DNA of 41,925 bases, taken from positions 1-41,925 of the IMG/VR virus record IMGVR_UViG_3300045996_003277, one strand, 5' to 3'. Each line of letters opens with the position of its first letter. The first letter of the stretch is position 1. The stretch comes from a virus. The notes under the pieces were generated by a model. That model saw only the letters and a program-made list of their open reading frames with translations. It searched no databases and had not been told where the DNA came from. Of this stretch, positions 29,937-38,899 are shown in pieces. Made by a program: the position numbers and the translations under genes.

Positions 29937-31667
29937 GTGGAGTTCCCGATCAAGCTTGAGCCGACAGGGACGGAGGAGGTCGAGAAGGCCGCCGCCGGGC
30001 TCGAGCATTTCGAGGCCGCCACCACCAAGGCGGACGCCGCGCTGAAGGCGATGGACATCTCCCAGCAGAAGGCCGCCGCGCGCGCGGTGAACTCTGCGAA
30101 GGCCTTCAACCCCGAGGCGTACAAGAAGCAGATCCAGGCGCAGGAGGCGCTCAAGGCGTCGCAGGAGAAGGCGCTGCAGCAGCTCGGCCTCGGGCTCTCC
30201 AAGAAGGAGCAGGAGCAGAAGGCCTCCGCGGCGGCTGCCGAGAAGGAGAAGAAGCGCGCCCGCGAGCTCGCCACGCTCCAGGCCGGAAACCAGGCTTCGG
30301 CCGGCGCGTCGCTCCTCGCCTCCCGGGTGAAGGCCGCGACGGCGGCGTTCGTCGCCCTCGGCGTGGCGTCGGCCGGCGTGTCCTTCGCCACGATGGTGAT
30401 CGGGTGGCAGTCGGCCGCGCGGCTCCAGATGATCTCCTACAAGCTCGGCCAGAACTTCCGGGCGATGTTCAAGGGGGTCGACGCCAAGCCGCTCGAGCGC
30501 GCGTTCCTGCGGCTGACCGACATGTTCTCGATGACCAGTGTGTTCGGGCGGAACGCGTCCGGACTCCTGACCCGCACGTTCAACTCGTTCTTCCGGAGCG
30601 CCGAGAGCGGCGTCCCGGTCATCGAGGCGATCGCCGACGGCCTCCTGCTCGCGGGGATGCGCGGCGAGAACGCGTGGCTGCGCGCGAGGATCGCCCTGGT
30701 GCCGTACACGAGCGCGATCTCCCGGGCGCTCGGCAAAGTCGAGACCCTGAGCGCGGTGAGCTACCTCGTGGCCGGCGCGGTGACGGTCCTCGGGGCCAAG
30801 ATGGCGTGGACCGCGTCGATCGCCACGGGTCGTTTCGTGCTCGGGATGCTGACCGGCGCGGGCGCGGCGCTTCGAATGGGGATCGCTGCGATCCTCTCGG
30901 CAGCGAGGGTCGTGACGATGGGCGTCGCCGCGACTGGCGCGGCCGCGCCGTTCCTCGCCCTGGCCGCCGCGATCGCTGCTGTCGTCGTCGCTGCCGACCA
31001 GTTCTCAAAGCTCTCGAAGGAGTGGGACGGGGATCTGCTGCTGCGCTCTCTCGGGTTCGGGGAGAGCGACGCGGACAAGATGAACCGCAAGTTCGACGAG
31101 GAGGCCGCGGCGCGCAAGAAGGCCGGCAAGAAGTCCCTCGTGCGGGAGGTCGCCCAGCTGCCCGCCGCAGCTGGCCAGGCCGCCCCAACGCGCGCTAAGG
31201 GGGCCGAGAGCGGCAAGGCGCTCGCCGACGGGCTCGTGGCCGGCATGAAGGCCAAGGAGGCCGAAGTCGCTGCGGGCGGCGCGGGGCTCGCGAAGGCGGC
31301 CGACGCTGGCGTCCGGGCCGCAGCGCAGATCCGGAGCCCGTCCCGCCTGATGGCGAAGGAGGCGGGCTACATGGGGGAGGGCGTCGAGCAGGGCCTTGAG
31401 CGCAGCAAGCCCGGCGTCCAGCGCGCCGCGGAGCAGTCGCTCGTCCCCACCATCGCCTCCCCTGTCCGCGCGCAGGGGGCCGCCGTGGGCGCCGCGGGCG
31501 CGTCCACCAGAGGGCTCGGCAGCGTCACGGTGACGATCGGGACCCTGGTCCTGGGCGAGGCGCCGCGCGGACGCTCGCGGCTCCGGGAGACCTTCGAGCC
31601 GCTGCTCGAGGAGCTCTGCATGCAGGTCGAGATCGCCATGGGCGGCCCTGTTGCCGAGGAGGACTGA
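29937..31667 (+). CDS. Tape measure protein
   Basis: The 576-residue protein sets tail length and probably aids DNA ejection. It starts at GTG 29937. The first 120 residues are charged coiled coil (Ala/Lys/Glu). Several hydrophobic stretches follow (AAFVALGVASAGVSFATMVI; SYLVAGAVTVLGAKMAW; APFLALAAAIAAVVVAA), typical of membrane-active tape measures. Near the C-terminus is the common RSPSRLMAKEAGYMGEGVEQ motif. At about 1.5 A per residue the tail would be roughly 85 nm, which is an estimate from known phages. Confidence 0.85.
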   Translation: MEFPIKLEPTGTEEVEKAAAGLEHFEAATTKADAALKAMDISQQKAAARAVNSAKAFNPEAYKKQIQAQEALKASQEKALQQLGLGLSKKEQEQKASAAAAEKEKKRARELATLQAGNQASAGASLLASRVKAATAAFVALGVASAGVSFATMVIGWQSAARLQMISYKLGQNFRAMFKGVDAKPLERAFLRLTDMFSMTSVFGRNASGLLTRTFNSFFRSAESGVPVIEAIADGLLLAGMRGENAWLRARIALVPYTSAISRALGKVETLSAVSYLVAGAVTVLGAKMAWTASIATGRFVLGMLTGAGAALRMGIAAILSAARVVTMGVAATGAAAPFLALAAAIAAVVVAADQFSKLSKEWDGDLLLRSLGFGESDADKMNRKFDEEAAARKKAGKKSLVREVAQLPAAAGQAAPTRAKGAESGKALADGLVAGMKAKEAEVAAGGAGLAKAADAGVRAAAQIRSPSRLMAKEAGYMGEGVEQGLERSKPGVQRAAEQSLVPTIASPVRAQGAAVGAAGASTRGLGSVTVTIGTLVLGEAPRGRSRLRETFEPLLEELCMQVEIAMGGPVAEED

Positions 31668-32251
31668 TGGCGCTCGTCGACACGCCCTTCGAGAACCCGA
31701 CGGCGTACAACTCGATCACCATCGAGGGCGTCGACACGCCTGGACTCTGCACCTTTAAGGGTGGCGGGGACCGGAAGCTCAAGATCGAGGGACAGCAGGC
31801 GCCGGGATTCACCGGGGCTTTCACGGTCTGCCGCGGCGAGGAACTGCCCACGATCGACTACGAGATCCACGTCTGGACGAAGGAGGATTACCGGGCGCTG
31901 CAGGAGCTCGCCGCCAAGCTGCGCGCCGCCCAGAAGAAGCGGCCACCGAAGATCCTGGAACTCGTCGATCTGGCGGTGGCGCACAACGAGATCGCGCGCG
32001 TGGTCGTCGCGTCGGTCGGGGCCTTCACGAGCCCGAAGACGGGCAAGTGGTTCCTGCCGGTCAGCTTCGCCGCGTGGCAGAAGCGCAAGCCGATCGGCGG
32101 CGTCCCGAAGCCTCCCCTGACGGAAGCCCAGATGGAGATCGAGCGGCTGGGACAGGAGAACCCTCGCCTGGAGCAGCAGCTGCGAGCGGCGGAGATCGCG
32201 GCGCAACGAGAGGGCGGCGGCGGAGGCCTGCTCGGCTTTCTGGGGAACTGA
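31667..32251 (+). CDS. Baseplate/tail connector protein, unknown family
   Basis: The 194-residue protein starts in a TGATG overlap after the tape measure. The first 130 residues are beta-rich (SITIEGVDTPGLCTFKGGG, DYEIHVWTKEDYRALQELA, ARVVVASVGAFTSPKTGKWF). A charged coiled coil and a Gly run (GGGGGLLGFLGN) end the chain. Genes in this place in Mu-like and P2-like phages code for proteins joining the tube end to the hub. The exact family is not recognised. Confidence 0.5.
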   Translation: MALVDTPFENPTAYNSITIEGVDTPGLCTFKGGGDRKLKIEGQQAPGFTGAFTVCRGEELPTIDYEIHVWTKEDYRALQELAAKLRAAQKKRPPKILELVDLAVAHNEIARVVVASVGAFTSPKTGKWFLPVSFAAWQKRKPIGGVPKPPLTEAQMEIERLGQENPRLEQQLRAAEIAAQREGGGGGLLGFLGN

Positions 32252-32919
32252 TGGCGTACACCATCGACAACATCGAGATCTCGAAGGCGCGTGCGGCGCT
32301 CACCGAATACGGGGTGTGGTCGGTCCGCGCGGATCTCGTCGGGGGCAAGGCTCCGGCGCGCGGCGCCCGGGTGGTGGTGGGCCTCGGAGATCTCCAGCTC
32401 TCGGGGACCGTGCGGCTCGCGGACGTGTACGTCGAGCGCGCCGAGGTGCTCGTCGTGGCCGGCGCGGACGGCTGGAGCAAGAACGTCAAGCAGCGCCCCT
32501 ACCGGTCTGACAACGGCGTGAGGCTCTCGCTCGTTGCCGGTGACCTCGCGCGCGACGTCGGCGAGACGCTCGGGCCGCTAGGGAGCCTCGAGACGCAGGT
32601 ACTCGGCTACGGATGGGTGAGGCCTGCCGGGCTCGCATCGACTGCTCTCAGCGAGCTGTGGAAGCCCTGGTACGTCGACATCGACGGTACCACGCGCCTC
32701 GGAGAGCGCCAACGCGTCCAGCGTTCCGGGCTCCGGCTGGGGGTCCTCGGCTACACGCCTTCGCTTCGACGCGTGGAGCTCACGACCCCCGATGATCGGT
32801 TTTCGTCGTTCGTGCCCGGAAGCGTCATCTCTGGTGAGGGCATCCCGCAGCTTCGCGTCCGAGCGGTGTCCGTGCACGTGCAGGACCAGAGCGCGTGGGT
32901 GGAGGTCGAGCACGCATGA
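32251..32919 (+). CDS. Baseplate hub-like protein (probable)
   Basis: The 222-residue protein starts in another TGATG overlap. It is almost entirely beta strand (ARVVVGLGDLQLSGTVRLAD, VERAEVLVVAGADGW, VRAVSVHVQDQSAWVEVEHA), with no coiled coil or membrane part. It precedes the spike-like gene, where the hub (gp27/gpD/gpP-like) is expected, but it is shorter than those. Assignment is by order and fold pattern only. Confidence 0.45.
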   Translation: MAYTIDNIEISKARAALTEYGVWSVRADLVGGKAPARGARVVVGLGDLQLSGTVRLADVYVERAEVLVVAGADGWSKNVKQRPYRSDNGVRLSLVAGDLARDVGETLGPLGSLETQVLGYGWVRPAGLASTALSELWKPWYVDIDGTTRLGERQRVQRSGLRLGVLGYTPSLRRVELTTPDDRFSSFVPGSVISGEGIPQLRVRAVSVHVQDQSAWVEVEHA

Positions 32920-33431
32920 GCGTAGTGGATAGCGTCCGTCGGCTGCTGCAGCTCGTAGAGGACCGGTTGACCCGGCGCATGGTGTTCTCCTCGCTGCACC
33001 CGTACCGCGTTCAGAGCCAGAACCTCGCGACCGATCGGCTCAACCTGCAGGCGGTGAACGAGGGCGCCGTGCTGCTCCCGCAGCTCGTGGAGATCCCGAA
33101 GGCGCACGGGCTCCAGGGGGCGCGCGAGCGCTGCCGCCCGGGATCGATCGTCCTCGTGGGCTTCCAGGGCGGCTCCCCCGGCGCGCCCTTCGTCGAGGCC
33201 TACCTGCCGGCCACGCCGCTCGAACTCGAGCTCGACGCGCAGACCGAGATCCGGCTCGGCGAGAACGCGACGGCCGGGGCCGCCCGCGTCGGAGACACCG
33301 TGACGGTGCTGCTGCCGCCCGCCACCTTCGTCGGGACGATCGGCGGCTCGCCAGCGTCTGGGATGGTCATCTGGAGCGGGCAGACCACCGGCACGATCAC
33401 CACCGGCAGCGCGAAGGTGAAGGTCGAATGA
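32916..33431 (+). CDS. Baseplate spike-like protein, gp45/gpV type
   Basis: The 171-residue protein starts in an ATGA overlap. A helical start (VDSVRRLLQLVEDRLTRRM) leads to an OB-fold-like middle (GSIVLVGFQGGSPGAPFVEA). Repetitive Thr/Gly-rich strands end the chain (GDTVTVLLPPATFVGTIGGS, TGTITTGSAKVKVE), as in the beta-helix of membrane-piercing spikes. Position between hub-like and gp25-like genes supports a spike or spike-carrier role. Confidence 0.6.
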   Translation: MSVVDSVRRLLQLVEDRLTRRMVFSSLHPYRVQSQNLATDRLNLQAVNEGAVLLPQLVEIPKAHGLQGARERCRPGSIVLVGFQGGSPGAPFVEAYLPATPLELELDAQTEIRLGENATAGAARVGDTVTVLLPPATFVGTIGGSPASGMVIWSGQTTGTITTGSAKVKVE

Positions 33432-33940
33432 TCACCGACCTCGGCACCTTCACCCTGGCCGTTGCGGTGCCCGCCGCAGCGAGCGCGGCCGCGGCCGTCG
33501 ACGTGGCGTGCGGGGTCGCCGCGCCGAACGTCAGCGCGCAGCTCTCCGCCATGGCGAGCTTCACCCCGAGCGCGGGCCTCACGCTCGCGCAGCAGCTCAG
33601 CATCGCGCAGGACATCGTCTCGAACATCCAGAACGCGATCTCCCTCGGGCTGGAGTCCCCGAGCCTGGAGGCGCAGGTCGCCGCCGCGGCGGCAGTCACG
33701 GCGCAGCTGACGGCCATGCTCGCGACGGTGCAGGCGCAGCTGGACATCGCCGTCGAGATCCAGGGCCTGCTCGCCACCGGAGGCGCCCGGCTGCTCACGT
33801 ACACCGGGCAGCAGGACGACTTTGGTGCGGAGCTCGCCGTGGAGCTCGGCCCGGCCCCGACGAACTGCAACGCGCTGGTGCTGCTCACGACGAGCGGCGC
33901 GACGTGGACCGCCATGCAGGGGGTGTTCAAGACGTCATGA
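33428..33940 (+). CDS. Unknown Ala-rich baseplate-region protein
   Basis: The 170-residue protein starts in an ATGA overlap and ends in one with the gp25-like gene. The first 100 residues are Ala/Val/Ser-rich helices (VAVPAAASAAAAVDVACGV, SIAQDIVSNIQNAISLGLE, AAVTAQLTAMLATVQAQLD). The end is beta-like (GARLLTYTGQQDDFGAELAV). No family is recognised. Coupled translation inside the baseplate block suggests a structural role. Confidence 0.5.
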   Translation: MITDLGTFTLAVAVPAAASAAAAVDVACGVAAPNVSAQLSAMASFTPSAGLTLAQQLSIAQDIVSNIQNAISLGLESPSLEAQVAAAAAVTAQLTAMLATVQAQLDIAVEIQGLLATGGARLLTYTGQQDDFGAELAVELGPAPTNCNALVLLTTSGATWTAMQGVFKTS

Positions 33941-34332
33941 GCAACCTGTACGGCGAGTCCATCAACATCGACAGCCCGACGTTTCGGCGGCTCACCGATG
34001 ACGCGCAGATCCTCACGCAGGCGCTCGAGATGCGTCTCTCGACCGCCGCGGGGACGTACTTTGACGAGCCGGAGTACGGGCTCGACCTGTCCGATCTACA
34101 GCTCGAGCACGCGACGCCGGCGACCGTGGCGCGCCTCGGGTCGCGCATCGCCGCGCAGCTCGAGCAGGACGAGCGCGTCGAGAGCGCCTCCGTTCGAACC
34201 TCGACGACGCCATCCGGCGCGGGGGTGAAGTTCGTGTTCTTCGCCGATGTCACCCCGAGGACCGGTGAGCCGCTGTCGCTCGTGATCTCTGTCCAGGACC
34301 TCTCGATTGAAGTCCTGCTGCGAGGTGCTTGA
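33937..34332 (+). CDS. Baseplate wedge protein, GPW/gp25 family
   Basis: The 131-residue protein fits the gp25-like family: TFRRLTDDAQILTQALEMRL, FDEPEYGLDLSDLQLEHATP, ARLGSRIAAQLEQDERVESA and final strands FVFFADVTPRTGEPLSLVI. In T4 and Mu-like tails this protein links sheath and baseplate. It precedes a baseplate J gene, the conserved order. ATG 33937 overlaps the upstream stop. Confidence 0.8.
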   Translation: MSNLYGESINIDSPTFRRLTDDAQILTQALEMRLSTAAGTYFDEPEYGLDLSDLQLEHATPATVARLGSRIAAQLEQDERVESASVRTSTTPSGAGVKFVFFADVTPRTGEPLSLVISVQDLSIEVLLRGA

Positions 34333-35573
34333 TGGTCGCGCTGTCCGACCTGCTGAAGGAATTGACCCCTGAGGACCTCCTCGAGGACTTCGTCGAGATC
34401 GCGAAGGCGCTCGGGCTCTCCACGACGGCTTGGCAGCCCGGGGAGCCGATCCGCGGGTTCGCCTCGATCTTCTCGCGGTGGCTCTCGCCGCTGTGGAACA
34501 CGCAGGTGTTGCCCGCGCTCAAGGCGCTCTTCCTCGACCACGCCGAAGGCGACTGGCTCACGCTCGGCGCGTGGGTGTTCTACGGGGTCAAGAGGAAGGA
34601 AGCCACCTTCGCGACCGGTCCGAAGCTCACGGTTGAGAACCAGGCCGGCGGGTTCTGGACGATCAACCCGGGCGACATCCGCTTCGAGAACGAGGATGGC
34701 TATACGTTCGCGAACATCGACGGCGGCACGCTCGCCGCGTGGAACGGCGTCGACGCATTCCCGATCGTCGAGCTCACCTTCGTCGCGGACGAGGCGGGCA
34801 GCGACAGCGACACTCCGCCCGGCGGGGTTCCGGCATATCCGAGCGCTCCGCTGCAGGCCCCCGGGGAAGGCATCTACCTTCGCACGAACACCGCCGAGCT
34901 TGTCGGGCAGGACAGGGAGACGGATCCGGAGCTGCGACAGCGGTGCCGCGACTCGGCCGGCCCTCTCTCCCCCGCCGGCCCGCCGGACGCGTACCGCTTC
35001 GTGGCGCTCTCGACTCGCCGCATTCCTGAGGACGACCCCGAGCCTCAACGGCTCCTGGTGGGGAAGGACGGCGACACCGCAGTGAACGTCAATCGCGCGT
35101 TGGTGTACACTCTCGGGCCGGGCGTCGCTGCCGTGCGCCTCGCGTCCCCGAGCGGCGCAGCCGCGGGCGATCCGGTCACCGAAGGGAGCGATGTCTACCT
35201 GGTCAACCAGGCGATACAGCTGCTCGTGGTCCCGGTGGGATTCGCCGCTGATGTGCAGTCCGCGGACGAGCAGACGGCCACGATCGCGCTGCATCTCCTG
35301 GTGCGCCGGGACGCGAACCTGACCACCGCCGCGGCCATCGCAGCGGCCGATAGCGCAGTGCGCGCGTTCTTCCGCACGTTCCCCATCGGGGGGCGGAAGC
35401 TCCCAGCGACCTCGACGAGGTACATCGTCATGGAGGAGGTGCGGGGGATCGCGCAGGCCGCTGCGCCAGGCATCTTCAAGGTCACCTCGGACCCGTCCCC
35501 GGACGTGGCCATCCCGCTTACGTCGGTAGCGGTGCTGGACCTCACCATCACCGCGGAGCTGGTGACGCAGTAA
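34332..35573 (+). CDS. Baseplate J-like protein, Mu gp47
   Basis: The 413-residue protein has the baseplate J pattern: an N-terminal helical arm (LSDLLKELTPEDLLEDFVEI), a middle ending RTNTAELVGQDRETDPELRQ-RCRDS, which is the family signature, and a late DVYLVNQAIQLLVVPVGFAA and LDLTITAELVTQ. It forms the wedge core with the gp25-like protein. I use ATG 34332 with GAGG six bases upstream rather than the TTG one codon earlier. Confidence 0.8.
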   Translation: MVALSDLLKELTPEDLLEDFVEIAKALGLSTTAWQPGEPIRGFASIFSRWLSPLWNTQVLPALKALFLDHAEGDWLTLGAWVFYGVKRKEATFATGPKLTVENQAGGFWTINPGDIRFENEDGYTFANIDGGTLAAWNGVDAFPIVELTFVADEAGSDSDTPPGGVPAYPSAPLQAPGEGIYLRTNTAELVGQDRETDPELRQRCRDSAGPLSPAGPPDAYRFVALSTRRIPEDDPEPQRLLVGKDGDTAVNVNRALVYTLGPGVAAVRLASPSGAAAGDPVTEGSDVYLVNQAIQLLVVPVGFAADVQSADEQTATIALHLLVRRDANLTTAAAIAAADSAVRAFFRTFPIGGRKLPATSTRYIVMEEVRGIAQAAAPGIFKVTSDPSPDVAIPLTSVAVLDLTITAELVTQ

Positions 35574-36469
35574 TGGCCCTCATCGACTACCTCGAGCGGA
35601 TGCTGCCACGGTGGGCGATCGAGCGCTCCCACTGGCTGCAGCTGGGCGCGACGATGGCGCTCATGATCGATGCCCTCATCGAGGGAGCGCGGGATGGCGT
35701 GCTCGCCGCGATGCCGGGCCAGGTCGACGACCTGCCCGACCTTGGAGGGTTTCCGGCGACGGACGGGCACCCGCTCATCGGCCGCGACCGTGGGATCGTG
35801 CGAGGCCTCGCCGAGACGCACGGCTCCTACGCCACGCGCCTACGGCACTGGCACGCGCTCCGGCGCCGCACCGGGCTGGCGTTCGGCCTGCTCGATCAGG
35901 TGCGCGCGGTCCTGGGGTCTTCGCCGCCCCGTGTGCGCCTCGTGAACTCGTTCGGGCTCTGGCACACCGTCGAGGCCGACGGCACGCGGAGGCTCCACAC
36001 GCCAGGAGGCCAAGGATTCGAGATCACGCCGGAGGGCGTATCCTCGCCGCTCACCGCCCTGCCGCACCCCTGGGATTGGGACGGCACATCGGAGAGATTC
36101 CGGGCCTGGCTGATCATCTATGCGCCGGTCGCCGGGCTCATCCCAGCGAACGAGGGCGAGTGGGGAGACGGTACGACGCAGTGGGGCGCCGAGGGGTCGC
36201 CTGGGGGCGGGCTCGTCGGCGTCGACTCGACGAAGGCGCTCATGGAGCAGCTTCGGTCGCTCGCGGCTTCGTGGGCGCCCCTGGGCGTGACGATCCCATG
36301 GATCATCGTCGCCTTTGACGACAGCAGCTTCGACCCGGAGACCCCCGGGCCCTACCCAGCCGCCGGCATGCCCGACGGCACATGGCACCGCGCCGGCCGG
36401 CTCGTCGGCAGTGACTACGTGAGGACGCGCCTGAGCACAGCGCGGTACGTGAGAGGTACACCCCGATGA
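35573..36469 (+). CDS. Tail protein I/gp48-like baseplate protein
   Basis: The 298-residue protein starts in a TAATG overlap with baseplate J and precedes the fibre genes, matching the gpI/gp48 position. It is Trp-rich (PRWAIERSHWLQLGATMALM, YATRLRHWHALRRRTGLAFG, GTSERFRAWLIIYAPVAG) with a helical first part and mixed second part. Such proteins close the wedge and carry the fibres. Family match is partial. Confidence 0.6.
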   Translation: MALIDYLERMLPRWAIERSHWLQLGATMALMIDALIEGARDGVLAAMPGQVDDLPDLGGFPATDGHPLIGRDRGIVRGLAETHGSYATRLRHWHALRRRTGLAFGLLDQVRAVLGSSPPRVRLVNSFGLWHTVEADGTRRLHTPGGQGFEITPEGVSSPLTALPHPWDWDGTSERFRAWLIIYAPVAGLIPANEGEWGDGTTQWGAEGSPGGGLVGVDSTKALMEQLRSLAASWAPLGVTIPWIIVAFDDSSFDPETPGPYPAAGMPDGTWHRAGRLVGSDYVRTRLSTARYVRGTPR

Positions 36470-37365
36470 GCCTTATCACCGGCGACGGCACGACTTACCC
36501 CGCATCGTTCGAGGCGCCGGACGACGGCGACGACCGCGATGCAGCGGCCATCCTCGTTGGGCTCGAGGCTCTCGCCGACCGGACAGAGCACCTGAAGGAC
36601 CGCATCATCGATGGGACGTCGGGAGTTACCACCCTCGAGTTGACGGTCGTCGGTGACGCCTTGATCGGAGACGACCTGACAGTCAACGACAACGCCACTA
36701 TTACCGGCAACCTGACGGTCGGCGGGGAAGTGCTCGGCGGCCTCGACATCATCGGGGGAAACCTGACAGTCGACGGCGCCATCGAGGGAGCTGGTGACAT
36801 CACCGCCGCGGGGGATGTGGAGGCGGCTGGGTACCACCTGCCTGCGGCCCGAACCGTGACCGTCGCCATCGACGCCCCCGCCGATGCAATGAACGGGTGG
36901 GAGCCTGACTTCGACCTCCCGAGCGACTTCAGCTGGATCACCACCGTCGCGTCCACGCTCGGGCGCCCGCTGCGCTTCGCGCTGAACGCCTTCATTCCAA
37001 GAAACGCCAATATCACGCAGATCGTCGCCACGTACCAGGCCGCTTCGGGACACGCCAACCTCCCCGACACCATGCCGCTGATGGTGCTGTACCGGAAGCG
37101 GATCGGCACTAGCGGCGCGGCGTCGGCGAGCGTCGGAAGCGTGTCCGACGGAGACACGAACGGGGTGGATACCGTGCCAGAGTACGAGGCGGAGCACGAC
37201 ATCACCCTGACCATCGGCGGCAGCGGACACACCGCCGACACGTCGACGGCCGTCTACTACGTCCTCTTCTTCAGCGAGGCCGACGCTGGCGCGGACGCGA
37301 TCGTCGGAGCGAAGCTGCACGGCCTCAAGGTCACTTACACATACACGAGGGTCGATAAGACATGA
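36466..37365 (+). CDS. Tail fibre/adaptor protein with repeats
   Basis: The 299-residue protein has a central stretch of short repeated strands (VVGDALIGDDLTVNDNATIT, GNLTVGGEVLGGLDIIGGN, LTVDGAIEGAGDITAAGDVE) resembling the beta-helical stems of fibres. A beta-rich globular end follows (TRVDKT tail). The N-terminus (SLITGDGTTYPASFEAPDDG) may attach to the baseplate. Low GC for this genome in places (AACGACAACGCC...) fits a locus under host-range selection. Confidence 0.6.
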   Translation: MSLITGDGTTYPASFEAPDDGDDRDAAAILVGLEALADRTEHLKDRIIDGTSGVTTLELTVVGDALIGDDLTVNDNATITGNLTVGGEVLGGLDIIGGNLTVDGAIEGAGDITAAGDVEAAGYHLPAARTVTVAIDAPADAMNGWEPDFDLPSDFSWITTVASTLGRPLRFALNAFIPRNANITQIVATYQAASGHANLPDTMPLMVLYRKRIGTSGAASASVGSVSDGDTNGVDTVPEYEAEHDITLTIGGSGHTADTSTAVYYVLFFSEADAGADAIVGAKLHGLKVTYTYTRVDKT

Positions 37366-38123
37366 GCTGGATCACTGAAAAGCTCCTCGGCCTCCGGGAG
37401 GTCTTCTTCGGCGGGTCGCAGCTGCCCGAGCGCGGGGCGCTGGAGTTCGCCGGCGACGGCGTCGAGGTCGCGGACGACACGGTCAACAAGCGCACGGTGA
37501 TCACCATCTCGGGCGGCGAAGGCGACGTCGACCCCACGCCCGACACGCTCGTCCAGCGCGGCGAGGACGGCGAGATCAGGGCGGTGCGGGTCGAGCTCGT
37601 CGGCGCGCGTGTCTTGTCGGGCGACCCAACACAATTGGGCGACCTGGGGATCGACACGTCAACCGGTCATCCGTACGTGTACATCGACGGGCTCGGCGAG
37701 ACGCCAATATTTCGAGAGTCTGTGCGCTGGTCGAAGACATCGCCGGATGCAGCAGCATCCGACACGCTGTCGTCCCCTATCTTCGACGCGCCTGGATATC
37801 TCTGGACGATTACCGGCGTTAGGTTCATTCCGAGAAACGACGTGACGGCGGACGGAACGGACTACGCCGACCTGATAGTTCAGATCATGAACGGATCGTC
37901 GCTCGTTGGTACCGCAGCCAGAGCGGACACGAAGCCTAGCGGCGCAAACGCAACCGGTCCGTGGTTCAGCGACGAGCCCGTATCGTTCGTCCTTGACCCG
38001 TCTTTGGCGTTCCCGCTCAACGGGGCGTATTATGCGCGCTTGACCATAAACAAGCAAGGAGCCGGGCGCATCATCCCAGATGGCCTGCTGACCATGACCG
38101 TCGTCCCGTGGAAGGAGCCGTAA
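37362..38123 (+). CDS. Second tail fibre-like protein
   Basis: The 253-residue protein starts in an ATGA overlap. The N-terminus (SWITEKLLGLREVFFGGSQL, VEVADDTVNKRTVITISGG) looks like an attachment domain. The C-terminal part is beta-rich (YLWTITGVRFIPRNDVTADG, FPLNGAYYARLTINKQGAG) and resembles the end of the preceding protein: compare RFIPRNDVT with AFIPRNANIT. The two probably arose from a shared receptor-binding module. Confidence 0.55.
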   Translation: MSWITEKLLGLREVFFGGSQLPERGALEFAGDGVEVADDTVNKRTVITISGGEGDVDPTPDTLVQRGEDGEIRAVRVELVGARVLSGDPTQLGDLGIDTSTGHPYVYIDGLGETPIFRESVRWSKTSPDAAASDTLSSPIFDAPGYLWTITGVRFIPRNDVTADGTDYADLIVQIMNGSSLVGTAARADTKPSGANATGPWFSDEPVSFVLDPSLAFPLNGAYYARLTINKQGAGRIIPDGLLTMTVVPWKEP

Positions 38124-38680
38124 TGGCGATAGCAGGAGACATCGGCGGGAGGCGTGGACCGCAAGGCCCCGCGGGACCCGAGGGCGACCAAGGCGAGCAG
38201 GGCCCGATCGGTCCGGCGGGATCGGACGGCGCCACGGGCGCTACCGGTCCCACTGGGCCCGCGGGCGCGGACGGGACGAGCGGCGGGCAGATGATGTCCT
38301 TCGGGGGCGGTACGCTGGGAACCAGCGGCACGCGGTACGTGTACCCGTGCTACAACCCCTCGGGGTCGGCGACCGCGATCCGAAAGCAGCCGACCGGCAT
38401 CGCGGCAACGCGCGTGCGGATCCGCATGAGCGCCGCCGGCGCGGGCAGCGGCACCGGGAGCTACGCGCTCGCGCTCTGCACCGTGTCGGGGGGCGTCGCG
38501 ACACCCACCGGCCTGGGGACGACGTTCCTGGCGACCGACACCGCCTTCGGGTCGCCGGGCTACATCGAGGCGAACATCAACATCCCCGAGGGGACGGAGA
38601 TCGCCCTACAGCTCACGATCTCTGGCACGGTCAGCGGGAGCCCGCTCGAGGTCATGTTCACAGTCACCCTGTTCCCGTAG
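38123..38680 (+). CDS. Collagen-like tail fibre protein
   Basis: The 185-residue protein begins at ATG 38123 in a TAATG overlap. Residues 7-55 are Gly-X-Y repeats (GPQGPAGPEGDQGEQGPIGP and on), which form a collagen-type triple helix. The C-terminal 125 residues are a beta-rich tip (ATRVRIRMSAAGAGSGTGSY, TEIALQLTISGTVSGSPLEV). Trimeric stalk plus tip is the usual build of receptor-binding fibres. Confidence 0.75.
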   Translation: MAIAGDIGGRRGPQGPAGPEGDQGEQGPIGPAGSDGATGATGPTGPAGADGTSGGQMMSFGGGTLGTSGTRYVYPCYNPSGSATAIRKQPTGIAATRVRIRMSAAGAGSGTGSYALALCTVSGGVATPTGLGTTFLATDTAFGSPGYIEANINIPEGTEIALQLTISGTVSGSPLEVMFTVTLFP

Positions 38681-38689
38681 GAGAAAGTC

Positions 38690-38899
38690 ATGCCCAGGTA
38701 TCGATTCGAATTGAACGGTCCCACCGATGCGGAGCTCACGGACGCCTGCGGCTTCGCCGTGGTTGGCGAACCGGTCTCGCCGCAGTCGACCAAGGTGTAT
38801 TTCCTGGCCGACGCCGCGGCGCTGTCCGACCTCATCTCACGCGCCGCCTTCCACGGCTGGAAGTTCGTGGAAGAGGTGGTGGAGGATCCGACCCCGTGA
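38690..38899 (+). CDS. Small unknown protein in fibre region
   Basis: The 69-residue protein has a strong AGGAG before ATG 38690. It is compact and acidic (MPRYRFELNGPTDAELTDAC, AALSDLISRAAFHGWKFVEE) with alternating strand and helix. No family is recognised. It may be a fibre chaperone by position. Its stop overlaps the next GTG. Confidence 0.5.
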   Translation: MPRYRFELNGPTDAELTDACGFAVVGEPVSPQSTKVYFLADAAALSDLISRAAFHGWKFVEEVVEDPTP